A stretch of DNA of 64,000 bases. It comes from Clostridiales bacterium. Lineage in GTDB: Bacteria > Bacillota > Clostridia > Lachnospirales > Lachnospiraceae. Shown here piece by piece: positions 48,842 through 58,391 of this stretch (its first letter is position 1; the number at the start of each line of letters is the position of its first letter). The DNA is taken from contig JAHAFI010000006.1 of NCBI GenBank assembly GCA_018374355.1, forward strand, positions 1 to 64,000. Reading direction: 5' to 3'. The notes beneath the pieces were generated by a model that saw only the letters and a program-made list of their open reading frames with translations, had not been told where the DNA came from and ran no database searches. A program made the position numbers and the translations under genes.

Positions 48842-49777
48842 TTACAATCCTTCCATTTGTTTTTCCATCCATTTCCTTACATCTTTGAATACCCGCAGCT
48901 TTCCCTTTTCATTCAAAATCTCGTGGCGCATTCCCGGATATAGTTTCCCTTTTGTTTTTTTGTAGCCCACATGACGCATATGCTGTACTGCTCTGGCATA
49001 TTTTCTCGGGCCTCCGATGCAGGGATCGTCTGACCCTCCAATAAACAGTATCGGCAGATCCGGATGATTACATTCCCATCCTTCCCTGCTGTAGCACTCT
49101 TCCATCAATTCAAACAATGCTTCATATCCGTCTACGGAAAAGGTAAAGCCGCATAAAGGAGAACGGTCGTACTGTGCCACCACCTCCGGGTCGGAACAGC
49201 ACCATGAAGAATTTCCCGGTTCTTTGGCAAATTTTCTTGCAAATGCTCCAAAAGATGCCTTCTCCAGCAATTTGCCGGGATGACGGTCCCCTTTCCATTT
49301 TTTCTGGATTCGGACGATTCTTTGTCCCATTTTCAGGGCCGGATTTTTACTGGGTGAGCCGCATACCACCAGCATGTCCAGATCCCGGTCATACTTTTTC
49401 GTATAAACCCGGACCACCATGGAGCCCATGCTGTGGCCGAACAAAATAACCGGAAGCCCTTTCCATTTTTCCTTTAATTCCAGCGTAATCTGGTGGGCGT
49501 CCTCCACCAGAGCCTTTGCGCCGCCTCCATACATATATCCCAGATCTTCCGGACTTTTTACGCTCTTTCCATGACCTCTGCAGTCATGAATCACAGCAAT
49601 ATATCCCTTCTCCGCCAGATATTCCATGAAGGGCAGATAGCGCTCCTTGTATTCCGACATTCCATGATGAATCTGAAAAATCCCCTTAGGTTCTCCTTCC
49701 GGTATCAGCTCCAGAAGGTCCAGCTCCAATCCGTCTATGTCTGAAACAATCTTTCTGCTCTCTTTTCTATATTCCAT
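48842..49777 (-). CDS. Alpha/beta hydrolase (lysophospholipase-like)
   Basis: A 311-residue serine hydrolase. The oxyanion region IFQIHHGMSEYKERY, the conserved IHDCRGHGKS, and the nucleophile elbow LFGHSMGSMVV (catalytic Ser) are clear; the acid is probably in FIGGSDDPCIG, and the His in YPGMRHEILNE. The pattern fits monoglyceride lipase/lysophospholipase (Hydrolase_4). No signal peptide. Start ATG at 49777 after GGGAGG. It precedes the phosphate operon on the same strand, separated by its control region. Confidence 0.9.
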   Translation of the reverse strand: MEYRKESRKIVSDIDGLELDLLELIPEGEPKGIFQIHHGMSEYKERYLPFMEYLAEKGYIAVIHDCRGHGKSVKSPEDLGYMYGGGAKALVEDAHQITLELKEKWKGLPVILFGHSMGSMVVRVYTKKYDRDLDMLVVCGSPSKNPALKMGQRIVRIQKKWKGDRHPGKLLEKASFGAFARKFAKEPGNSSWCCSDPEVVAQYDRSPLCGFTFSVDGYEALFELMEECYSREGWECNHPDLPILFIGGSDDPCIGGPRKYARAVQHMRHVGYKKTKGKLYPGMRHEILNEKGKLRVFKDVRKWMEKQMEGL

Positions 49778-49798
49778 TTCCACCTCCCATTTTTGTTT

Positions 49799-50107
49799 CT
49801 ATCTGTATTTCTTCCCATAGTTACCAATTGCAATAAGCGCAATCACTGCAACGATAATATTTACCGTCAGCACCATCCTATTATTGGGAAATAAAGCCAC
49901 AAATACCTCGTCCAGCGCCAGTACGCCGGTAAATACTCCCATGGCCCGGCTGTACTTTATCTTGTCCTTTTCGCTCATTTTCCGGTTTGCCACTCTTCTG
50001 TTCCCATTGATTTTTTTCAGAACAGCGTCTCCTTTTCCGGCCAGCAGCACAATGGAGAGCACTCCCAGTATAGCTGCAAGAATCCAGTCAAACATAGGTC
50101 CAAACAT
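49799..50107 (-). CDS. Small membrane protein, DUF3784-like
   Basis: A 102-residue protein with a hydrophobic helix at about 7-25, a basic central loop (KKINGNRRVANRKMSEKDKIKYSRA), and two C-terminal hydrophobic segments (AMGVFTGVLALDEVFVALF and LTVNIIVAVIALIAIG). Layout resembles the DUF3784 family of Firmicute membrane proteins; function unknown. GGAGGTG precedes the ATG. It lies 21 bp upstream of the hydrolase gene, probably one operon. Confidence 0.7.
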   Translation of the reverse strand: MFGPMFDWILAAILGVLSIVLLAGKGDAVLKKINGNRRVANRKMSEKDKIKYSRAMGVFTGVLALDEVFVALFPNNRMVLTVNIIVAVIALIAIGNYGKKYR

Positions 50108-50273
50108 TCTTCTTCACCTCCAATAATTCCATACCATTATATCTATTTTTAAGAAAGTTGTCTATGTTTCCTGTCACTTTCCTTTGTTTTTTGTTATAAT
50201 AGAGGTGCTGTTCGCAGTAATTTATCTTGAAAACAGATAAGACTTCCAAATATAAAGAAAGAGAGAATAGATA

Positions 50274-51602
50274 ATGAATATCAAACAACTGAATCAGGAA
50301 CTTTTTTCTTATATCAAAGAGAGCCCTACAAATTATCACGCAGTAAACGCTGCCGTAAAAATTCTGGAAGAAAACGGATTTCTCCCGCTTAGGGAACAGG
50401 ATGGATGGGAACTTGCACCGGAAGGAAAATATTATATCACCCGGGGCGGCACCTCCCTCTTTGCCTTCCGTATGCCCCGGACCATTTCCAAAACACCGTT
50501 TACTTTCCAGATGATCGCAAGCCACAGCGATTCCCCCTGCTTTAAACTGAAAGAGCAGGCGGAAATCTCCGTGGAAGAGCATTATACGAAACTGAATGTG
50601 GAAAGATACGGCGGTTCCCTGATGGCCCCATGGTTTGACCGTCCTCTTTCCATCGCCGGAAGGGTAGTCGTGAAAGATGGAAATAAAATTTCCAGCCGTC
50701 TGGTCAATCTGGACCGGGATCTGGCTATGATTGTAAATCTTGCCATTCATATGAACCGCACCGCTAATGACGGACAGAAATATCAGGTACAGACCGACCT
50801 GCTGCCTTTAGTGGGAAGCGGAAAGAAGGATTTTTCCGTAAGAAAGCTGGTGGCTGAAGAGCTTCAGGTACCGGAAACTGCCATTCACTCTGTAGATTTG
50901 TGCCTTTACAACCGGATGGACGGAAGCATCTGGGGCGCTGACAATGAATTTATCTCCTGCCCGCGGCTGGACGATCTTCAGTGTGTCTTTGCCTCCATCC
51001 GGGCTCTTACCGAAAATGTCCATCCTCAGGTACTGTCCGCCGCTGTTGTCTTTGACACGGAAGAAGTAGGAAGCCAGAGCCGTCAAGGCGCCTGTTCCAC
51101 CTTTTTAAAGGATTGTCTGGAACGGATTTATCTGGTTTTAGGGTATTCCAGAGAGGATTTTCTCCGGGCTTTGGCAGGAAGTTTTCTGATCTCGGCAGAC
51201 AACGGTCACGCTCTTCACCCCAATTATCCGGGGAAATCCAATCCGGGGCACCATCCTTATCTCAATGGCGGGGTGCTGATTAAGTATGCAGCTAACCAGA
51301 AATATACTTCTGATGGACTTACGGGAGGTATTTTCCGGATGCTTTGCGAGGAATGGGATGTCCCCTGTCAGGCATTCTTTAATCATTCCGATGAACCGGG
51401 GGGATCTACATTGGGAAATTTGTCTATGTCTCAGGTTTCTGTTCCTACTGTGGATATCGGAACTCCTATGTTGGGAATGCATTCCCCTTATGAGACCGGG
51501 GGAGCGGAGGATACGGTTTCTCTTTACCGGGCAATGCAGGCGTTTTATCAGACACGGATTTGTTTGGATGGGAATGGGGAGTATCGGTTGGTGAGGGAGT
51601 AG
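50274..51602 (+). CDS. M18 family aspartyl/general aminopeptidase
   Basis: A 442-residue cytoplasmic metallo-aminopeptidase of the M18 family. It starts with NQELFSYIKESPTNYHAVNA; metal and catalytic motifs are IASHSDSPCFKLK, FDTEEVGSQSRQGA, SADNGHALHPNYPGK and FFNHSDEPGGSTLG, with the final metal His in LGMHSPYE. These enzymes form large tetrahedral complexes and remove N-terminal acidic or neutral residues. A TATAAT at 50195-50200 suggests a promoter. Codon use near the 3' end is slightly more GC/GGG-rich than neighbours. Confidence 0.93.
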   Translation: MNIKQLNQELFSYIKESPTNYHAVNAAVKILEENGFLPLREQDGWELAPEGKYYITRGGTSLFAFRMPRTISKTPFTFQMIASHSDSPCFKLKEQAEISVEEHYTKLNVERYGGSLMAPWFDRPLSIAGRVVVKDGNKISSRLVNLDRDLAMIVNLAIHMNRTANDGQKYQVQTDLLPLVGSGKKDFSVRKLVAEELQVPETAIHSVDLCLYNRMDGSIWGADNEFISCPRLDDLQCVFASIRALTENVHPQVLSAAVVFDTEEVGSQSRQGACSTFLKDCLERIYLVLGYSREDFLRALAGSFLISADNGHALHPNYPGKSNPGHHPYLNGGVLIKYAANQKYTSDGLTGGIFRMLCEEWDVPCQAFFNHSDEPGGSTLGNLSMSQVSVPTVDIGTPMLGMHSPYETGGAEDTVSLYRAMQAFYQTRICLDGNGEYRLVRE

Positions 51603-51637
51603 ATTTGCGAAGAAGTTGGGATTGCTAAAGCGGACGC

Positions 51638-51659
51638 CGGGGAGGGCCCTCCCCGGCTG
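51638..51659. other. 22-bp perfect GC palindrome after the M18 gene
   Basis: A fully self-complementary GC-rich 22-bp sequence (GCCGGGGAGGG and its complement) sits 36 bp after the stop codon, followed by TGGGTTTTGG and then a smaller GTCAGC/GCTGAC hairpin at about 51692-51706. It may end transcription inefficiently or protect the mRNA 3' end. Confidence 0.5.
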
Positions 51660-51727
51660 GGTTTTGGCTATCTCTGAGTAGCATCGCACGTCAGCTTTGC
51701 TGACATTGCTGGGATAGAGAGCTTTCG

Positions 51728-52453
51728 TTATTGGAAAAGCTGATTTATGGTCAGGGACAGGCCAGATAGTATCAGAAAGAAAATAGATATTTTCTTTATA
51801 AGCTTTTCTCCAGTCTGGTGGGATAACCATAGGCCGGAAATCAAACCTGTCAGCATTACCGGAAATAGAGAAAGCGCTTGTATCATAAGGTTTTTTGTTA
51901 GGATTCCTGTCACGCCGTATAGAATAATGCGAAAAGTATTTTCCACCAAAAATACCACGCAGAGATTTCCCCTGAAAGAACTGTTATCCTCTGTTGTTCG
52001 GCTGATATAGGCGGCCAGAAGGGCGCCTATTCCGAAAAGACCACAAAGGAGTCCTGACAGAATCCCGATAACCGCCAGTTTCCCGGGAGAGGTTTTTCGT
52101 TTCTTTTTTCTGTGCTCCCGCACCAGCATTTCTATTCCCAATCCCGTCACAACAATTCCAAACAAAAGTTTTATCCACTGGACATTCCCGTTTTTCAAAA
52201 GATATACACCGGGAATGCTTCCGGCAATCACCATCACCGAAACTGGGACATAGATTCTTGCCGACAGAGCTTTCCTTTCCCTCCATGCTATTACAATGTT
52301 GGACGGATATCCCAAAATTAGTTCCAATGGTGAGATTTGTATATTGCTGGTATGGAAACTCAATATGGTACTGAAAACCAGTGTGTTGGCAAACCCGCAC
52401 ATTCCTTTCACCAAATAAGCACACAACGCTGCCACAATCATCCATAAATCCAT
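51728..52453 (-). CDS. TSUP family transporter (TauE/SafE sulfite exporter type)
   Basis: A 241-residue membrane protein with about seven to eight helices. It matches the TauE/SafE family: two related halves, the first with VAALCAYLVKGMCGFANTLV and the second with VIGILSGLLCGLFGIGALLA. Family members move sulfite, sulfonates or other organic anions; the substrate cannot be assigned here. Two adjacent ATGs (52454 and 52451) follow GAGGG; the second is better spaced. Monocistronic. Confidence 0.87.
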   Translation of the reverse strand: MDLWMIVAALCAYLVKGMCGFANTLVFSTILSFHTSNIQISPLELILGYPSNIVIAWRERKALSARIYVPVSVMVIAGSIPGVYLLKNGNVQWIKLLFGIVVTGLGIEMLVREHRKKKRKTSPGKLAVIGILSGLLCGLFGIGALLAAYISRTTEDNSSFRGNLCVVFLVENTFRIILYGVTGILTKNLMIQALSLFPVMLTGLISGLWLSHQTGEKLIKKISIFFLILSGLSLTINQLFQ

Positions 52454-52600
52454 CATTCTCCCTCTTTTCCTGTTATTTATTTTCTTACAACAAGAATAAT
52501 GCGTTATTTTTATTTTTTCTATAAATATAGAGGGATATTTTATAATTATATTGAGTTTTATTGTTGTTCATCCTAAATTGTACCGCTATAAAACCAAAAC

Positions 52601-52628
52601 AAAAAAGAGACCCCACACAGGATCTCTC
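52601..52628 (-). terminator. Terminator of tRNA-Gly
   Basis: Minus-strand GAGAGATCC pairs with GGGTCTC (around TGTGTG) and runs into TTTTTTG, 5 nt after the tRNA. Confidence 0.75.
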
Positions 52629-52632
52629 TCAA

Positions 52633-52704
52633 AGCACGAGACGGGATTCGAACCCGCGACCCTCGCCTTGGCAAGGCGATACTCCACCACTGAGCCACTC
52701 GTGC
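52633..52704 (-). tRNA. tRNA-Gly (GCC)
   Basis: Acceptor GCACGAG/CTCGTGC, anticodon loop TTGCCAA (anticodon GCC), T-loop TTCGAAT, discriminator T. CCA is not encoded. A single-gene unit with its own terminator. Confidence 0.95.
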
Positions 52705-52832
52705 ATTTCTCTGTTCATCGAACAAAGATAATATACTATAAATGGAAACGATTGTCAACATAAATTTTCTATTTTGTATATGAAATTGACACAAATCGTC
52801 ACTGTTCATTGCGGGATATCCCTCTCCAGCTC

Positions 52833-53597
52833 CTACGGGCGCATGATCGCGCTCAATACATACTGGTTATTCGGGAAATTCTTCTGGCTGATCTCATCCA
52901 GACGGATCAAATCCACATCCAGCCAGAGTTCCTCTGCCACTACCATCATGTGGGAGAACATGATGCCGAAATTCAGCTCGTCCCATCTGCCCAGACGGTC
53001 GCTGGCGTGTTTTTTGGAAAAAATGTGAATCCGGCTGTCAAAGACCACAAAACGCCAAGGCTGGCTGTTCATACTGGAGGGAGCCATGCGGGCCGCATCC
53101 AGAAGCTGCTTCATCCACTGTCTCGGTGTCTCCTTGTATACGCAAAGCTCGTTCAGGCTGAGACGTTTCGCCTCAATCTGTTTTCGAATACAGCTTCCTT
53201 TCGCTTTTCCGAAGGCAAGGACTACCATCAGTTTTTTGTTATCCCTTTTCTGATATTTCTTTTTCAGGACCGGGTTGCCGATAAAGCAGCTTCCCAGCCC
53301 CTGTGTATACAGATACAAAGACAACTGTTCCATCAGATACCCGGCATTCATCATCGCCCGGTCTTTCTCCTCGGAATAAAGCACCAGATAATAGGGGGCT
53401 TTTACCCCCATCATCCCCAGCAGCTTATACTGTGCCGTTCTGTTATCAAAAATTGCAAGTTCTGTCTCGATGCCGCCGAACAGTCCCTTGATCTCCTCGA
53501 ACCGTGTCAAAATCGCCTCAAGTGTCTGAGGGCTGAGAGCATCATTTGTATAGTTTCTCACTGACTTACGAACAAAAATCGCTTCAAATAAATTCAT
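52833..53597 (-). CDS. Nitroreductase family protein
   Basis: A 254-residue flavoprotein-like protein. The N-terminal FEAIFVRKSVRNYTNDALSP is the FMN-binding start of the nitroreductase fold, and AARMAPSSMNSQPWRFVVFD in the second half is the standard FMN motif. The order is that of the TM1586-type (putative TM nitroreductase) group, which may have a single-chain two-lobe arrangement. Substrate unknown. AAAGGTG precedes the ATG. Flanking DNA includes a CACAAATCGTCACTGTTCA string resembling part of the dispersed repeat. Confidence 0.88.
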   Translation of the reverse strand: MNLFEAIFVRKSVRNYTNDALSPQTLEAILTRFEEIKGLFGGIETELAIFDNRTAQYKLLGMMGVKAPYYLVLYSEEKDRAMMNAGYLMEQLSLYLYTQGLGSCFIGNPVLKKKYQKRDNKKLMVVLAFGKAKGSCIRKQIEAKRLSLNELCVYKETPRQWMKQLLDAARMAPSSMNSQPWRFVVFDSRIHIFSKKHASDRLGRWDELNFGIMFSHMMVVAEELWLDVDLIRLDEISQKNFPNNQYVLSAIMRP

Positions 53598-53702
53598 GTT
53601 ATCACCTTTAATTTTTCTGTAACACTATTGTAACATGTTTTTTCCGTTTTGCAACAGCATCCTGCAATTTTTCTATATTTTTTTATCTGTTTCCGAAAGC
53701 AC

Positions 53703-55496
53703 TTATACAGAAAGCAGGGCTTCCAGCTCGCCCACCGTCTTTTCAAAGACCTCCAGCGCCGCTTCCACCGGCTGCTTTTTCGTCATATCCACTCCACAAA
53801 TCTTCAATAAATCGATGCAATCCATAGAGCTTCCTCCACTCAGGAACTTTTTGTATGCATCAATGATACCCGATTCCCCACTCAGGATCTTATTGCTGAT
53901 TGCAATAGCCGCCGCAAAGCCTGTGGCATACTGATACACATAAAACGGAGTATAGAAGTGAGGGATTCGTGCCCACTCCATAGCAATTTCCGGATCGCTG
54001 ACCATCTCCTCGCCAAAATACTTGCAGTTCAGGTCATAGTAAAGATCTTCCAGTACCTGTGCGGTGATTCCTTCTCCTCTTTCTGCCTTTTCATGGGCCA
54101 GCATTTCAAACTCTGCGAACATCGTCTGACGGTAAACCGTTCCCTTAAACTGATCCAGAAAATGATTGAGCAGATATGCTTTTTCCTTGTCGTCTTTTGC
54201 ATTTTTCAGCATATGGTTGATCAGCAGCGCTTCATTACAGGTGGATGCCACCTCCGCTACGAAAATCCGGTAACCTGCATAGGTGAATGGCTGGGCCTGA
54301 TCGGAATGGTAGCTGTGAAGGGCATGTCCCATCTCATGAGCCAGTGTAAATACATTGTCCAGATTGCCCTGATAATTCAGCAGTACATACGGATGGGTTC
54401 CGTAAGCGCCCCATGAATAAGCGCCTCCTCTTTTGCCCTGATTTTCGTAAATATCGATCCAGCGGTTGGAAAATCCTTCTTCCAGAAGTGCGATGTAGTC
54501 CTCTCCCAGAACCTGAAGTCCCTCTTTTACCATCTGTTTCGCTTCCTCAAAAGGAATCTCCCGCTCTACTGACTCCACAATCGGAACGTAAACATCGTAC
54601 ATATGCAGTTCTTCCAAACCCAGAGCTTTCTTTCTCAGCTTCACATACCGATACATAGCCGGAAGCTTGCTGTGAACTGCTTCAATGAGTCTTGTATAAA
54701 CATCGGTAGGAATATTGCCGCCGTCCAGCGCCATTTCCATACAAGAGGCGTAGCCCCGGACTTTTGCATAGAAAATATCCTGTGCAAGATTTCCGTTATA
54801 GGCGGCAGCAAGCGTGTTCTGGAATTCACGATATTTTGCATAAAACTGTTTGAATGCCTGCTCTCTCACCTTCCGGTCTTTATTTTCCAGACAGCGGACA
54901 AAATTTCCCTGTGTCAGTTCCATTTCCTTCCCGTCCACTGTGATTTTTCCGAATCTCAGATCTGCATTCTGAAACATGGAGAAAATATTCTTGGGAGCCT
55001 GAGCCATTTCACCTGTCCGTGCCAGAACCTCCTCCATCTCCTTTGACAAAATATGCGGCTTCATCCTAAGAATCTCAGAAAGCATTCTCCGGTACAGTTC
55101 AAGCCCCGCTTCCTCTCCGATCAAAGTATCCAAAGTATCCTCCGAAAGCTCCATCAGCTCCGGTTCCACAAAAGAGGCCGCCTGTTCCAGTTCCATTTCC
55201 AGTCTGGACGCTCTGGCAGAAAGTCCCTGATAATGGCTGTTTCCCGTATCCTCATGGTAACGCTGGTTGGCGTAAACATAAACCTTCTCAAATCTGCATT
55301 TCAGGTCATCCAGCTCCTTCAGTGCGTGTAACAGCGTGCTGCCGTTCTCCGTCAGTTTACCCTGATATTTGGAAAATCCCTTCAGTTCTTCCGATAACTT
55401 CTGAAAATCCGCCTCCCATTCCGTGTCTGCGGCATATAGGTCCTCGATTGCCCAGCAATCCTCCGGTCTCTGCTCCTGTCTTGTTCTCTCTCCCAT
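53703..55496 (-). CDS. pepF: Oligoendopeptidase F
   Basis: A 597-residue M3B zinc peptidase that degrades short cytoplasmic peptides. The zinc motif is LAHEMGHALHSYHSD (HExxH), with the third ligand Glu in FVAEVASTCNEALL about 28 residues later. KRGGAYSWGAYGTHPYVLLN and the C-terminal PHFYTPFYVYQYATG are family hallmarks. Length is normal. The ribosome site is weak (AAAGGT further than usual). It follows the Amidase_2 gene by 8 bp, so coupling to that gene is possible. Confidence 0.95.
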   Translation of the reverse strand: MGERTRQEQRPEDCWAIEDLYAADTEWEADFQKLSEELKGFSKYQGKLTENGSTLLHALKELDDLKCRFEKVYVYANQRYHEDTGNSHYQGLSARASRLEMELEQAASFVEPELMELSEDTLDTLIGEEAGLELYRRMLSEILRMKPHILSKEMEEVLARTGEMAQAPKNIFSMFQNADLRFGKITVDGKEMELTQGNFVRCLENKDRKVREQAFKQFYAKYREFQNTLAAAYNGNLAQDIFYAKVRGYASCMEMALDGGNIPTDVYTRLIEAVHSKLPAMYRYVKLRKKALGLEELHMYDVYVPIVESVEREIPFEEAKQMVKEGLQVLGEDYIALLEEGFSNRWIDIYENQGKRGGAYSWGAYGTHPYVLLNYQGNLDNVFTLAHEMGHALHSYHSDQAQPFTYAGYRIFVAEVASTCNEALLINHMLKNAKDDKEKAYLLNHFLDQFKGTVYRQTMFAEFEMLAHEKAERGEGITAQVLEDLYYDLNCKYFGEEMVSDPEIAMEWARIPHFYTPFYVYQYATGFAAAIAISNKILSGESGIIDAYKKFLSGGSSMDCIDLLKICGVDMTKKQPVEAALEVFEKTVGELEALLSV

Positions 55497-55504
55497 GTCT
55501 TCTT

Positions 55505-56245
55505 TTACCTTTCTTTTTTCATTTCCTGAATCTCTGTAATTCTGGCATTCACATCTGCCTTAAACTGTGCCCATGCATCTTCATTTTCCACAAAATATTT
55601 GGGACAGATTTTTCCCGTCACATCGTGATGGCGGATCACATCCTCACTGGTCAGTCCAAATCGGTCACACAGCCATCCCGTCAGGGAAACCATGGACTCA
55701 TATGTACTCTCATTAAATTTCCCTGTCTCGTCGGGATGACAACACTCTATAGATAGTGTATCCTTGTTTCTTTCATTTGATGCATAGGAAATTTCCGTAC
55801 TGGGCACACACTGTATAATCTCCCCCTCCAGTCCCACAATAAAATGGCTGCTGGCCTTGGTCAGATGCGCATCCTTCAGCCCCTGAAAATAATCCCGGTT
55901 CGCCTGTGCGCTGGTTCCCGGATTTCCTATATAATGGATGACAATTCCTTTGATTTCCTTCAGCGCCGTTCCCGGTCTGGAATATTCGTTCACATCCAGA
56001 AGCTGCACATCCAGCTCGGGCGCTCCCACCCACTCCTCTTCTCCATTTTTCATCATTTCACTGAGATTTTCTGCGGTGATTGCTTCCCGCTCTCCCGAGA
56101 AAAACAATTTTCTTCCCAGAAAGATTATACCCGTCAGGCAGATCACCCCCATGGCCAGTACGGCTATCACTCTTCCTGCAAGCTGTTTCTGTCTCCTTCT
56201 TCTGGAGCTTGTGACTCCTCTTCCCCCTTGTCTTTTGTTCCCCAT
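55505..56245 (-). CDS. Membrane-anchored N-acetylmuramoyl-L-alanine amidase (Amidase_2/PGRP type)
   Basis: A 246-residue protein: basic N-terminus, membrane anchor at about 24-44, short stalk, and an Amidase_2 domain from about 75. Zinc ligands are in IKGIVIHYIGNP (His), IRHHDVTGKICPKYF (His and Cys), with LSIECCHPDETG in between. It cuts MurNAc-L-Ala bonds outside the cell. The start at 56245 has GGGAG 5 nt upstream; an ATG four codons earlier is less likely. A spore or vegetative wall role cannot be told apart. Confidence 0.9.
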   Translation of the reverse strand: MGNKRQGGRGVTSSRRRRQKQLAGRVIAVLAMGVICLTGIIFLGRKLFFSGEREAITAENLSEMMKNGEEEWVGAPELDVQLLDVNEYSRPGTALKEIKGIVIHYIGNPGTSAQANRDYFQGLKDAHLTKASSHFIVGLEGEIIQCVPSTEISYASNERNKDTLSIECCHPDETGKFNESTYESMVSLTGWLCDRFGLTSEDVIRHHDVTGKICPKYFVENEDAWAQFKADVNARITEIQEMKKER

Positions 56246-56318
56246 AATTTCTCCCATCTTTTGAGTATGCCCTGATAAAAAACAAAGCGATCCCTCAAAA
56301 AAGAGACCGCTTATCTTT

Positions 56319-57773
56319 TTACTCGTCTACGCTATAGTTTGGTGCTTCCTTTGTGATATGAATATCATGCGGATGAGATTCTTTCAGAGATGCAGCGGAA
56401 ATCTTTACAAATTTTCCTGTCTCCTTCAAAGTCTCAATATCTTTAGAACCGCAATATCCCATACCGGCACGAAGTCCGCCGATCAACTGGAATACTGTAT
56501 CTTCCACGTGACCCTTATATGCTACACGGCCTTCTACACCTTCCGGCACCAGCTTTTTCGCATTTGCTTGGAAATAGCGGTCCTTACTTCCGTTTTCCAT
56601 AGCTGCGATAGAGCCCATACCACGATATACTTTATATTTTCTTCCCTGATATAACTCAAAGCTTCCCGGGCTCTCGTCACATCCTGCGAAAATACTTCCC
56701 ATCATACAGACGTTTGCTCCGGCTGCAATTGCTTTTGTCATATCGCCGGAATATTTGATACCGCCGTCAGCAATGATCGGAACGCCGTACTCTTTTGCTA
56801 CGCTGTAGCAATCCATAACAGCGGTAATCTGCGGAACACCGATACCTGCAACTACACGGGTAGTACAGATAGATCCCGGTCCGATACCTACTTTTACGGC
56901 ATCTGCTCCTGCCTCGATCAGATCTCTGGTTGCGTCTGCCGTTGCCACATTACCTGCAATTACCTGAAGCTCCGGATATTTTGCCTTGATTTCTTTCAGT
57001 GTCTTAAAGATATTTGCAGAATGTCCGTGAGCAGAATCGATGACAATAACGTCAACGTTCACTTTTACCAGTGCATCCACGCGCTCCATCACATTTGCTG
57101 TGATACCAACGGCTGCTCCGCAGAGAAGGCGGCCGCGGCTGTCCTTTGCAGACAGAGGATATTTGATCTGCTTTTCAATATCTTTGATAGTGATCAAACC
57201 TTTGAGATTGAAGTTTTCATCTACAATCGGAAGCTTTTCTTTTCTTGCTTTTGCAAGAATCTTCTTCGCCTCTTCCAGAGTAATCCCCTCTTTTGCAGTG
57301 ATCAGACCTTCTGCAGTCATGGATTCTTTGATCTTTTTGGTGAAATCTTCTTCAAATTTTAAGTCACGGTTTGTAATGATACCAACCAGTTTCCGTCCTT
57401 CTGTAATCGGAACTCCGGAAATACGGAACTTAGCCATCAGGTTGTTGGCGTCCTCCAATGTATGTTCAGGGGACAAGAAAAATGGGTCTGTAATGACGCC
57501 GTTTTCCGAACGTTTTACTTTATCTACTTCATCTGCCTGTGCCTCGATAGACATATTCTTGTGAATAATACCGATACCACCCTGTCTGGCCATAGCAATC
57601 GCCATGCGATGCTCGGTTACCGTATCCATTCCTGCACTCATCATCGGAATGTTCAGTTTTACTTTTTTAGTCAAATGCGTAGTCAAATCAACCATATTGG
57701 GAGTCACTTCTGAATACTGTGGAACTAACAGTACGTCATCAAAAGTAATTCCATCACCAATAATTGTACCCAC
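56319..57773 (-). CDS. guaB: IMP dehydrogenase
   Basis: A 484-residue enzyme oxidising IMP to XMP, the rate-limiting step of GMP synthesis. The barrel starts ITFDDVLLVPQYSEV, two CBS domains follow (about 95-210), and the catalytic cysteine lies in GPGSICTTRVVAG; the flap carries YRGMGSIAAM, and GVEGRVAYKG closes the site. The start is a GTG at 57773 with AAAGGAG 7 nt upstream; a longer ATG reading through a promoter region is rejected. It has its own sigma-A promoter. Confidence 0.96.
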   Translation of the reverse strand: MGTIIGDGITFDDVLLVPQYSEVTPNMVDLTTHLTKKVKLNIPMMSAGMDTVTEHRMAIAMARQGGIGIIHKNMSIEAQADEVDKVKRSENGVITDPFFLSPEHTLEDANNLMAKFRISGVPITEGRKLVGIITNRDLKFEEDFTKKIKESMTAEGLITAKEGITLEEAKKILAKARKEKLPIVDENFNLKGLITIKDIEKQIKYPLSAKDSRGRLLCGAAVGITANVMERVDALVKVNVDVIVIDSAHGHSANIFKTLKEIKAKYPELQVIAGNVATADATRDLIEAGADAVKVGIGPGSICTTRVVAGIGVPQITAVMDCYSVAKEYGVPIIADGGIKYSGDMTKAIAAGANVCMMGSIFAGCDESPGSFELYQGRKYKVYRGMGSIAAMENGSKDRYFQANAKKLVPEGVEGRVAYKGHVEDTVFQLIGGLRAGMGYCGSKDIETLKETGKFVKISAASLKESHPHDIHITKEAPNYSVDE

Positions 57774-57815
57774 TTTTTTTCTCCTTTCGTTGCGCTTATC
57801 TTTTTGTTGACCATT

Positions 57816-57844
57816 AGTGTAACAAAAAACCATCGGACTGTCAA
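57816..57844 (-). promoter_or_regulatory. guaB promoter
   Basis: Minus-strand TTGACA (57839-57844) and TACACT (57816-57821) are separated by 17 nt. No guanine riboswitch is seen in the short leader. Confidence 0.7.
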
Positions 57845-57878
57845 TCAGCAAACCTGCTCAAAAAAACTTTTTCCAAAT

Positions 57879-58391
57879 CTAATCAAAAAAGACTTTTCTG
57901 GGTGCTTTGGTTCTCATGTCTTTCAGCATCTGCTGGGATGGCTCAAAAAGAACTTTTGTCAGTTCCCCGTTGGCTGAGATCAGCATCGCATACACTGACT
58001 TTTCTCTCTGGGGATCCTGAGATGTGTAGTCCTTGATTTTCAGCTTCGTATTGTTGTTGTGGTAATCCAGACGGTGGGAAGCCGCCGGTGCAATCATATC
58101 GGCATTTGCGATATCATAGCTGGCGATTCTTTTTCTTTTCGCTCTGTTCAGGATTCTGTCCACATCCAACTCACCGTTTACATACTGATATTCCCATTCT
58201 ACATTGAATCTGGGAAAAATGAAGATGTCTGCAATACAAATGGCAATGGCCGGCACGGTGATCAGTATATTCCATGTAAGCAGGGCCAGCACCACCAAAA
58301 CACCGGTCAGACCCATCAGCGCCGCTCTCAGGGCCGTATCCTTTCCGGTTCTTTTTTTCTTAATCAGTTCCTCCAGATACAAATCACTCAT
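57879..58391 (-). CDS. Unidentified membrane protein (170 aa)
   Basis: No family is recognised with confidence. The protein has a basic N-terminus (EELIKKKRTGKDTALRA), two closely spaced hydrophobic helices (ALMGLTGVLVVLALLTW and ITVPAIAICIADIFIF), and a soluble C-terminal domain rich in charged residues with VEWEYQYVNGELDVDRI, which suggests a PH-like fold. The C-terminus ends RKVFFD. It overlaps the upstream gene by one base (TAATG) with GGAGG before the start, so the two are co-translated. Similar pairs occur in Lachnospiraceae; function unknown. Confidence 0.65.
   Translation of the reverse strand: MSDLYLEELIKKKRTGKDTALRAALMGLTGVLVVLALLTWNILITVPAIAICIADIFIFPRFNVEWEYQYVNGELDVDRILNRAKRKRIASYDIANADMIAPAASHRLDYHNNNTKLKIKDYTSQDPQREKSVYAMLISANGELTKVLFEPSQQMLKDMRTKAPRKVFFD

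Noticed and set aside
56319..57851. Longer ATG start for guaB giving 510 residues
   Set aside because: The added 26 residues overlap the promoter region and are not IMPDH-like; the GTG at 57773 has a good ribosome site and gives normal length.
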